54,662 nt of DNA from Bacteroidota bacterium (GTDB lineage Bacteria > Bacteroidota > Bacteroidia > Chitinophagales > Saprospiraceae), in NCBI GenBank assembly GCA_963169455.1, contig CAUJDW010000035.1, positions 1-54,662 of the forward strand, in the 5' to 3' direction. Positions 40,271 through 47,201 of the stretch are shown here, one piece after another; position 1 is the stretch's first letter, and every line of letters begins with the position of its first letter. A program made the translations under genes and the position numbers. Under the pieces are notes generated by a model. That model saw only the letters and a program-made list of their open reading frames with translations, made no database searches and was not told the origin of the DNA.

Positions 40271-43200
40271 ATGTGTAGAAATCTACAAAAGACGGCCTTT
40301 AAGCGCCAATCCCGGAAGCTAGAGCATCCGATTAACCGATTATTGCTTTTCCTGCCCATGTTCTTTCTACTGCATGCTGCGAACGCCCAGATCAACATCT
40401 CGTTCAACGTAACCCAGCCTACCTGTTTCGGGCTTCCGACCGGCAGTGTGACGGCTGTTGCAAGTGGTGGGACAGGCTCCTACACCTACCTGTGGAGCAC
40501 GGGGCAGATGGGGGCCACCCTGAGTGGCATACCCGCAGGCAATTATTCCGTAACCGTTACCGACAGCGGCGGATCAAGCGGCTCCAACAGCGTCACCGTC
40601 AACCAGCCCAGCCTGGTGGTTGTAAACCTGACGGCCAACGTCTGCCAGACGCCCTTTGTCATCACAGCCAATGGAAGCGGAGGGGTTCCCGGTTATACCT
40701 ACTCCTGGAGCACCGGGCAGACGGGCTCCTCCATCACGGTGGCGGCCTCGGGCACCTACTGCGTAACCATGACCGACCAGAACCTCTGCGGCGCGGTCGA
40801 CTGTATCGACGTAAGCTATAACCCGCTGAACGTTACGGTGACAACCAACGGGCTCACCTGCCCCGGCAGCAACGACGGCCAGGTAACGGCCGTCGCAACA
40901 GGCGGCACGCCGCCTTATTCCTACCTGTGGAGCAATGGCGCCACGACGGCCTCCCAGGGCAACCTTCCCCCGGGAACCTATACGGTGACCGTGACGGATG
41001 CCGGGGGGTGCACGGATTCCGCCAGCGGAACCGTTTTGTCTCCCCCGCCTCTGATCGTCGACGCCACCGGAACCGGGCCGAACTGCCCGGGCGGCAATAA
41101 TGGCTCGGCAAGCGCATCGGCAAACGGCGGCACGCCGCCCTACACCTATTTGTGGAACACCGGGGCTATGACTGCCTCCATCACCAACCTGAGCGCGGGC
41201 TCGTATTCCGTTACGGTGACGGACGCCAACGGCTGTACTGGGATGGATGTGGTAACGCTCAACCCCTTGTCCAACCTGATGGCTTCGGCCAACGCCACCC
41301 CGGAAAGCTGCCCCGACACCAATGACGGCAGCGCCACAGCAACTCCCAGCGGCGGCGTTCCTCCTTATACCTATATATGGAGCAATGGCGGAAACACCGC
41401 TACGATAAATGGCCTGGCGCCCGGGCTTTATACCGTCACCATCACCGATGGCGCCGGTTGCACGGCCAGCGCCAGCGCAACGGTAGCCGAAGCCCCGGCA
41501 TTTAATATCAGTGTCACTTCCACAGACGTAACCACCTGCGGCGCAGCCGACGGCAGCGCCACTGCCAATATCCTGCAGGGTGAAGCCCCCTTCACATACC
41601 AGTGGAGCAACGGCGCCGCCACCCAAACCATCAGCGGGCTGGCGGGTGGAACATACAGCGTGACGGTGACGGACGCCAACGGCTGCACCGAAACCGGCTC
41701 GGCCCTCATCAATGAGCCCCCCGATGTGTCCGTCCTGGTCATCGCCACCGACGTCGTCTGCCCGGGGGCCTCTGATGGCGAAGCCGCCGCCATCGTCTCC
41801 GGGGGCACCCCGCCCTTCAGCTATCTGTGGAATACGGGAGCCACCACCCCCAGCATCAGCAACCTGCCGGCGGGCGCCTACTCCGTTACCGTAACGGATG
41901 CTTTCGGCTGCCAGGACAGCGGTTCGGCTACCATCATCGAAAGCCCAGGCGTTTCGGTTACCATCACCGGCACCGAATCGGTCTGCAGCCCCGAAACCAG
42001 CGGCCAGGCAACAGCCATGCCTTCGGGCGGAACCCCGCCATACTCCTACCTTTGGAGCACCGGCGCTACCACCCAGACGATCATCAGCCTTCCGGAGGGA
42101 ACATTCTCCGTAACCGTAACCGACGCCAGCGGCTGTACCGCAACAGCCGAGTTCGATGTGGACATCATCGACGACCTGGTGATCAGCGGCACAAGCTCGC
42201 CGGTATTGTGCTTCGGAGAGGCCACCGGGGCCATCAATACGACTGTCAGCGGCGGCACGCCGCCTTACACTTATCTGTGGAGCAATGGCGCCGCTACGGC
42301 TGGCATTTCCAACCTCCCGGCCGGCATCTACTCGCTTACGGTAACGGAAGCCAACGGCTGCCAGGCCACCCGGGTTTTCCCCATCTCCCAGCCCGCCGAA
42401 CTCGTGGCTACCGCAACAGGGGTGAATTCGGACTGCTCCGGCATGCCCATGGGGTCGGCCTCGGTTTCCGTTGCAGGGGGCACGCCGCCCTACACTTACC
42501 TGTGGAGCAACGGCGCCACCACGCAGTCCATTTCCAACCTGATGGCGGGCGCCTATTCGGTTACAGTAACGGACGCCAATCTGTGTACGGACACCGCTTC
42601 CGTTACGCTGACCTCGCCGCAGGACATTGTGGTGAACCTGACGGCCCAGAACGTGCTCTGCTTCGGCGGCGCGACGGGCTCGGTGAGCGCCAGTGTATCG
42701 GGCGGCACGCCGCCCTACACCTATAACTGGAGCAACGGCGGCGCCGGCGCATCGATCGGCAACCTGCCTGCCGGCAACTACAGCCTGACGGTGACCGACG
42801 CCAACGGCTGCCAGCAAACGGCCAGTGCGATGGTCACCCAACCGCCGTCCATCGCGGTTACGGTTACGTCAACCAACGGCACCTGCAGCAATGCCAGCAC
42901 CGGCTCGGCCAGCGTTTCCGCCAGCGGGGGCACGCCCCCGTACAGCTACCTGTGGAGCAATGGGGCCACCGGAACCGGCATCAGCAACGTGGCGGGGGGC
43001 AATTACACCGTGACGGTTACGGACGCCAATGGCTGCACCAACACGGGAAGCGTGTCCATTCAGAGTTTCCCGGCGCCAAGCTGTATGATCATCGTGACCA
43101 ACCAGGTGTCGCCGGCCGGCAATGACGGCGCGGCGGAATGCATCGTCAGCAGCGGCACGCCGCCCTTCACCATCAACTGGAGCAACGGGCAGACGGGCCC

Positions 43201-44767
43201 CACCGCCACCAACCTGGCGCCGGGCACGTATTCCGCTACCGTAACGGACGCCAACGGCTGCCAGACCACCTGCTCCGTCACCCTGGCCCCGCCCGCCCGC
43301 CTGGGCGATTACGTCTGGCTGGACATTGACCGCGACGGCATACAGGACCCAAGCGAGGACGGCATTCCCGGCGTTATGGTCATCCTGCAGATTCCCTCGG
43401 ATAACGACCCGACGAATATCGACACCACCTTCACCAATGGCAACGGGTATTATTACTTCGACGTCATCCCCGGCGATTACAAGGTGTTGTTCATCAAGCC
43501 GGGCGGTTTGACTTTCACGAACCCGAACCAGGGTGCGAACGATGCTGCGGACAGCGACGTGGACACCATCATGGGCATGACCGGCGTGTACACCATCGGC
43601 CCGGGAGAAACCAACCTCACCATCGACGCCGGCTTGTATCCCAAGTGCGACAACATCACCGACCCCGGCCTGATCGGCCCGAACCAGTTCCTCTGCGGCC
43701 CGGGCAACGACCCGGACCCGATCCTCAACCTGGAGACGCCCTCCGGCGGTTCCGGCAACATCGAATACCTCTGGATGGTGAGCACCCAGCCGGGGCCGTT
43801 CAACGTGCAGACCTGGGTGGCCATACCCGGCGCCAACGGGCCCTCGTACGACCCGCCGGTGGTGTATGAAACCACCTACTTTGCCCGCTGCGCCCGCCGC
43901 GAATGCTGCACTGCATACCTGGAAACCAATATCGTAACCATCGAGGTAGGCAGCGTGGCCGTGGCCGATATTCAGGGCCCGGCTTATATCTGCGTCGGAG
44001 AAACGGAAACCTTCCATGCCGCCCAGGCCGGCGCGGGCGCCGTTATCAACTGGACGTTCAGCGGGCCGGTTACGCCGAACTCGGCCAGCGGAACGCCGGT
44101 TCAGATCACGGCCACCAACTTCGGCATCATCACCATGACGCTGACCGTTACGGAAAACGGCTGCACTTCTACGGACATCAAGTCCTTAACCGCCACCAAC
44201 AGCCCCATTTACTGCGCCCAGCTACTGCCGATCGACGTTGACGTCATCGACCAGGAAGCCGGAGAAGTGATGATCAGCTGGATGGTTGAGGAAAGCCTGG
44301 AAGGGCTGATGTTCAAGGTCGAACACTCCAAAGACGGCAACGAATTCCGCCCCCTCGGGCAAACGAACACGCCCCGGGCCTACCTGGGCAGCATGAGTTA
44401 TTACGAATTCGGGCACTATGAAGCCCGGCCGGGCCGCAACTATTACCGCCTGAGGGTGGAAGCGCCCAATGGCGAGGTATTTTACTCGGAAGTCGGCGAA
44501 GCCATCATCTATACGGATTCCAAAGTTGCCATGCTGTACCCCAACCCCACAAGCCATGTTGCAACCCTGGAGATATTCGAAACATTTGAAACCGAAGTGC
44601 AGGCCGAAGTGCTCAATGCGCAGGGCGCCCGGATGTGGGCCCAAACCCTGCCCGCAGACGTCAAACGCATCGAACTCGACCTGTCGGAGTACCCCGCCGG
44701 AGCTTATTTCCTGAGGCTGCGCTACGGCAGGGCGGGCGAAAAAGTATTAAAAATGCTGAAGCACTAG
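40271..44767 (+). CDS. SprB-repeat surface protein with T9SS sorting domain
   Basis: A 1498-residue secreted protein, probably a surface adhesin. The signal is the hydrophobic stretch INRLLLFLPMFFLLHAANAQ after a basic N-terminus; ATG 40271 is the first codon, and starts nearer the hydrophobic core are possible. Thirteen tandem SprB-type repeats of about 75 residues follow (about residues 42-1015), with the core GGTPPYTYLWSNGATT.SISNLPAG.YSVTVTDANGC. An SdrD-B/Cna-B-like domain follows (LGDYVWLDIDRDGIQDPSEDGIPGV), then Ig-like segments (VAVADIQGPAYICVGETETFHAAQAG). The C-terminus is a T9SS type A domain (VAMLYPNPTSHVATLEIF ... YPAGAYFLRLRYG). The T9SS should move it to the cell surface. SprB itself is a gliding adhesin, but no gld genes are in view, so a gliding role is only possible. 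Confidence 0.93.
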   Translation: MCRNLQKTAFKRQSRKLEHPINRLLLFLPMFFLLHAANAQINISFNVTQPTCFGLPTGSVTAVASGGTGSYTYLWSTGQMGATLSGIPAGNYSVTVTDSGGSSGSNSVTVNQPSLVVVNLTANVCQTPFVITANGSGGVPGYTYSWSTGQTGSSITVAASGTYCVTMTDQNLCGAVDCIDVSYNPLNVTVTTNGLTCPGSNDGQVTAVATGGTPPYSYLWSNGATTASQGNLPPGTYTVTVTDAGGCTDSASGTVLSPPPLIVDATGTGPNCPGGNNGSASASANGGTPPYTYLWNTGAMTASITNLSAGSYSVTVTDANGCTGMDVVTLNPLSNLMASANATPESCPDTNDGSATATPSGGVPPYTYIWSNGGNTATINGLAPGLYTVTITDGAGCTASASATVAEAPAFNISVTSTDVTTCGAADGSATANILQGEAPFTYQWSNGAATQTISGLAGGTYSVTVTDANGCTETGSALINEPPDVSVLVIATDVVCPGASDGEAAAIVSGGTPPFSYLWNTGATTPSISNLPAGAYSVTVTDAFGCQDSGSATIIESPGVSVTITGTESVCSPETSGQATAMPSGGTPPYSYLWSTGATTQTIISLPEGTFSVTVTDASGCTATAEFDVDIIDDLVISGTSSPVLCFGEATGAINTTVSGGTPPYTYLWSNGAATAGISNLPAGIYSLTVTEANGCQATRVFPISQPAELVATATGVNSDCSGMPMGSASVSVAGGTPPYTYLWSNGATTQSISNLMAGAYSVTVTDANLCTDTASVTLTSPQDIVVNLTAQNVLCFGGATGSVSASVSGGTPPYTYNWSNGGAGASIGNLPAGNYSLTVTDANGCQQTASAMVTQPPSIAVTVTSTNGTCSNASTGSASVSASGGTPPYSYLWSNGATGTGISNVAGGNYTVTVTDANGCTNTGSVSIQSFPAPSCMIIVTNQVSPAGNDGAAECIVSSGTPPFTINWSNGQTGPTATNLAPGTYSATVTDANGCQTTCSVTLAPPARLGDYVWLDIDRDGIQDPSEDGIPGVMVILQIPSDNDPTNIDTTFTNGNGYYYFDVIPGDYKVLFIKPGGLTFTNPNQGANDAADSDVDTIMGMTGVYTIGPGETNLTIDAGLYPKCDNITDPGLIGPNQFLCGPGNDPDPILNLETPSGGSGNIEYLWMVSTQPGPFNVQTWVAIPGANGPSYDPPVVYETTYFARCARRECCTAYLETNIVTIEVGSVAVADIQGPAYICVGETETFHAAQAGAGAVINWTFSGPVTPNSASGTPVQITATNFGIITMTLTVTENGCTSTDIKSLTATNSPIYCAQLLPIDVDVIDQEAGEVMISWMVEESLEGLMFKVEHSKDGNEFRPLGQTNTPRAYLGSMSYYEFGHYEARPGRNYYRLRVEAPNGEVFYSEVGEAIIYTDSKVAMLYPNPTSHVATLEIFETFETEVQAEVLNAQGARMWAQTLPADVKRIELDLSEYPAGAYFLRLRYGRAGEKVLKMLKH

Positions 44768-44783
44768 TTTGGTACAGGTTTTC

Positions 44784-44791
44784 TATCTTTG
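44784..44791 (+). promoter_or_regulatory. Orphan -7 element TATCTTTG
   Basis: An exact TAnnTTTG match just after the SprB-repeat gene. The nearest TTTG is only 12 bases upstream, so the promoter call is weak. A terminator hairpin starts 32 bases downstream. Confidence 0.3.
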
Positions 44792-44823
44792 TCTGTACAC
44801 ACTAGTTGTGGATTGGGATTTGG

Positions 44824-44856
44824 GGGCTGAGCCATTGTGGTTCAGCCCTTTTTCTT
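44824..44856 (+). terminator. Terminator of the SprB-repeat gene
   Basis: GGGCTGA and TCAGCCC pair around a short loop and are followed by TTTTTC. It lies 57 bases after the stop codon. Confidence 0.75.
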
Positions 44857-45317
44857 TGTCCCCGGCCCCTTTTTTCCCCGGCCGCCGTGCTCCTTTTAAC
44901 TAAAAAAGGCAGTCTTCGGAAAACTGTGTCAACTGCCCTTAAAAAGCCTGGTTTTCAAGGGAAATTGAAACCTGCCCGGCTGACTAGTCAGCCGGATAAA
45001 TCCTCGCTGCGCTCAGCCGGTTAAAAAACCTGAAGCTCTGAACAGGCCTTAAAAAACAGCTCTGCAGCAACTCGACCCCCCTGATATTCCATTGATAATC
45101 AATCGCATAAACCTCAAAAAAACGCTTTGCTTTTTTTGAAAACATTTAATCCCCATAGGATTGCTATAATTTTTAAAATAATCTCTTTATACTTGTGCGA
45201 TGATTAGCCCTGCCACAACGAGCTGTTTCACCTTACCATGTTGTTGTTTCGAGCCCGAACGGGGCTCCGGATGGGCTGGTTATTATTGACCATTATCCAA
45301 TAATCATACCACTATCA
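44857..45317. other. Gene-free stretch before cysH
   Basis: No credible protein gene. It contains GGCAGT / ACTGCC foldback at about 44909-44939, a perfect 20-bp palindrome at 44976-44995, and AT-rich DNA from 45100 with a -7-like TATACTTG at 45188-45195. The leader described separately begins near 45200. Confidence 0.6.
44976..44995. repeat. Perfect 20-bp palindrome
   Basis: CCGGCTGACTAGTCAGCCGG is its own reverse complement. A partial copy (CAGCCGG) follows at about 45015. It may be a protein-binding site or part of a small repeat. Confidence 0.55.
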
Positions 45318-45353
45318 CAGCCTTTCCGGATCGCAATCGGGAAAGGCTTTTTT
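45188..45353 (+). promoter_or_regulatory. Structured leader upstream of cysH
   Basis: TATACTTG (45188-45195) is a one-mismatch -7 element. The following ~150 bases contain the stem GAGCCC/GGGCTC (about 45250-45267) and the terminator-like stem AGCCTTTCC / GGAAAGGCT with eight T residues at 45318-45353. The start codon at 45416 lies just after it. It may be a small RNA, an attenuator or an uncharacterised riboswitch. Confidence 0.45.
45318..45353 (+). terminator. Intrinsic terminator in the cysH leader
   Basis: AGCCTTTCC and GGAAAGGCT form a 9-bp stem followed by TTTTTTTT. No gene ends just upstream, and cysH starts 63 bases downstream. Confidence 0.75.
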
Positions 45354-45415
45354 TTGGTGTGGCGCGGGCCTGGGATGCGTTGAAAAGCAATTTTTTAACA
45401 AAACGAAAAAAGGAC

Positions 45416-46108
45416 ATGACGATCTATCGGAAGCTGAAAGGTGCGGAAGGCCCCGGAGCGGCCTTGCTCAACGAACTGTTCGGCCCGCTCACTTTTGAAG
45501 AGCGGCTGCAGGAACTCTACCGTTTTTTTACACCGGAAGAAGTCCTGTTCACCTCTTCCTTTGGGACGAAGTCCGCCTTCCTGCTGCATCTCATTTCGCG
45601 CATAAAGCCCTGCCAGAAGGTTCACTTCATCGATACCGGTTTCCATTTCCAGGAGACCCTGGCCTATAAGGAGCAGCTCAGGCAGGCATTCGGGCTGAAC
45701 ATCGTGGACATCAGGCCGGAGCCTGCGCAGCATGAAGTATGCCGGCGCGAGAAGCTCTGGTCGAGCGACCCCGGCTTATGCTGCACCGTAAGCAAGGTAT
45801 TGCCCCTCGAACCGCTGAAAGCCCGGCATAAGGTATGGATATCCGGGCTGATGGCACATCAGACGGCATTCCGCTCGGGGCTGCGCATTTTCGAACAAAA
45901 GGGCGATATCCTGAAGTTCCACCCGCTGATCGACATGGACGAAGGCGAGTTTTTATTCTATACTTCCTGCCATCAGCTTCCCACCCACCCTCTGGAAGCC
46001 CTGGGCTTCGGCTCCATCGGCTGCGAACACTGCACAGCAAGAGGAGAAGGCCGCAATGGCCGCTGGCAGGGAACAGGCAAGACGGAGTGCGGGCTGCACC
46101 TGGGTTAG
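45416..46108 (+). CDS. cysH: Phosphoadenylyl/adenylyl-sulfate reductase
   Basis: A 230-residue cytoplasmic enzyme that reduces activated sulfate (APS or PAPS) to sulfite. ATG 45416 is preceded by AGGA; a GTG at 45359 would overlap the terminator. The PP-loop region is FTSSFGTKSAFLLHLI. Cys122-Cys123 (GLCCTVSKVLPLEP) and Cys203-Cys206 (GCEHCTARGEG) form the CC..CxxC pattern of the 4Fe-4S-containing reductases, usually those that take APS. The catalytic cysteine is Cys225 in TECGLH. No other sulfate-assimilation gene is adjacent; the next gene, terC, is on the other strand. The substrate is likely APS given the cluster cysteines, but this is inference. Confidence 0.92.
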   Translation: MTIYRKLKGAEGPGAALLNELFGPLTFEERLQELYRFFTPEEVLFTSSFGTKSAFLLHLISRIKPCQKVHFIDTGFHFQETLAYKEQLRQAFGLNIVDIRPEPAQHEVCRREKLWSSDPGLCCTVSKVLPLEPLKARHKVWISGLMAHQTAFRSGLRIFEQKGDILKFHPLIDMDEGEFLFYTSCHQLPTHPLEALGFGSIGCEHCTARGEGRNGRWQGTGKTECGLHLG

Positions 46109-46152
46109 GGAGGGAATATTGGAGTAACGGCGTATGCTCAAGCTATGGAAAC

Positions 46153-46998
46153 CTACTTCAGAATCCCCTTGCGCACAGCGTCTTCCGTGTAACCGTGTAA
46201 TTGCACAGGCGCTTTGCGCTTGTTTGAGCGCAGGCGCATGTTGAGGAATTCCACGAACAGGGAGAAGGCGATGGCGAAATAGAGGTAACCTTTGGGCACC
46301 GAGCCGATCTCCGAATCGCCGACAGTCAGATGCGCCAGGTGCGCGCCTTCGGCGATCAGCATAAAGCCGATCAGGATAAGGAAGGCCATGCCCAGCATCT
46401 GTATGGTGGGGTGGCGGTTGACGAAATTGGCCACCGGCGTGGCGAACAACATCATGATGAGGACGGAAAAGACGACCGCAATGATCATGATGACGAGGGC
46501 GCCGTACAGGCCGTTGGTCATGCCCACCGCCGTCAGGATGGAGTCGAAGGAGAACACGATATTGATCAGCGTGATCTGGAAAATGACGCTGCCCATGGTG
46601 GATTTACCCTTCGCTTTGCCATTTTCTTTCAAAGGGTCTTCCTCTTCCAGCTTATGGCGTATCTCGGTCGTGCTCTTGTAGAGCAGGAACAAACCTCCGG
46701 CAATGAGGATCAGGCTTTGCCCGGAGAAGGCCCCGTGGATCCAGGAGGCATGCAGGCTGAACCAGGGTTCTTCCATGGCCACCAGGACGGAAACGCCCAG
46801 GAGCAGGACGATGCGGAGCACCATGGCCAGAATGAGCCCAATATTGGTCGCTTTAGCCCGGTTTTCTTCCGGAAGCTTGTTGGAAGCTATAGAGATGAAA
46901 ATGATATTGTCGATGCCGAGGACGATCTCCAGGAAGGTCAGCGTGATCAGGCTCATCCATACGGCGGCGCTGGCGAAATCGGGAAGTACGAATTCCAT
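46153..46998 (-). CDS. TerC family integral membrane protein
   Basis: A 281-residue inner-membrane protein of the TerC/Alx family, some members of which export manganese. It has about seven hydrophobic segments. The conserved acidic segments are ITLTFLEIVLGIDNIIFISI near the N-terminus and FQITLINIVFSFDSILTAVGM in the middle, the two homologous metal-site helices. The C-terminal cytoplasmic tail is basic (MRLRSNKRKAPVQLHGY). It converges with cysH at a 44-base gap and is divergent from the receptor gene at 47202. The -7 element TAAGTTTG is 38 bases upstream. The transported ion is not certain. Confidence 0.92.
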   Translation of the reverse strand: MEFVLPDFASAAVWMSLITLTFLEIVLGIDNIIFISIASNKLPEENRAKATNIGLILAMVLRIVLLLGVSVLVAMEEPWFSLHASWIHGAFSGQSLILIAGGLFLLYKSTTEIRHKLEEEDPLKENGKAKGKSTMGSVIFQITLINIVFSFDSILTAVGMTNGLYGALVIMIIAVVFSVLIMMLFATPVANFVNRHPTIQMLGMAFLILIGFMLIAEGAHLAHLTVGDSEIGSVPKGYLYFAIAFSLFVEFLNMRLRSNKRKAPVQLHGYTEDAVRKGILK

Positions 46999-47035
46999 AA
47001 TGACCGGAGTATTGAGGTTAGTGTTTAAACAAAGG

Positions 47036-47043
47036 CAAACTTA
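47036..47043 (-). promoter_or_regulatory. Candidate -7 element of terC
   Basis: Reads TAAGTTTG on the minus strand, a full TAnnTTTG match, 37 bases before the ATG at 46998. Confidence 0.5.
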
Positions 47044-47165
47044 AGGAATGGTGCGGAAACTTTCGCCCCCAGGCGGGAGGGAAGTTTTTCCGGGGCTGTC
47101 GTCTACCCAAACCGGCCGTCCTGCGGTGAAAAGTGGCCGATGGCCGAAAAGGGGCCCGGGCGGCC

Positions 47166-47196
47166 TTGCGCCGGGGCGCCATCGCTGGTAATTTTG
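47166..47196 (+). promoter_or_regulatory. Promoter of the TonB receptor at 47202, probably leaderless
   Basis: TTG at 47166-47168 and TAATTTTG at 47189-47196 are spaced by 20 bases. The start codon follows only five bases after the -7 element, so transcription would begin at or next to the ATG. Confidence 0.5.
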
Positions 47197-47201
47197 CGGC
47201 C

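Noticed and set aside
40574-42841. 755-residue open frame antisense to the SprB-repeat gene
   Set aside because: It mirrors the repetitive coding strand and shows no independent family or start signal.
44806-45024. 72-residue open frame after the SprB-repeat gene
   Set aside because: It crosses the terminator and the palindrome and shows no family features.
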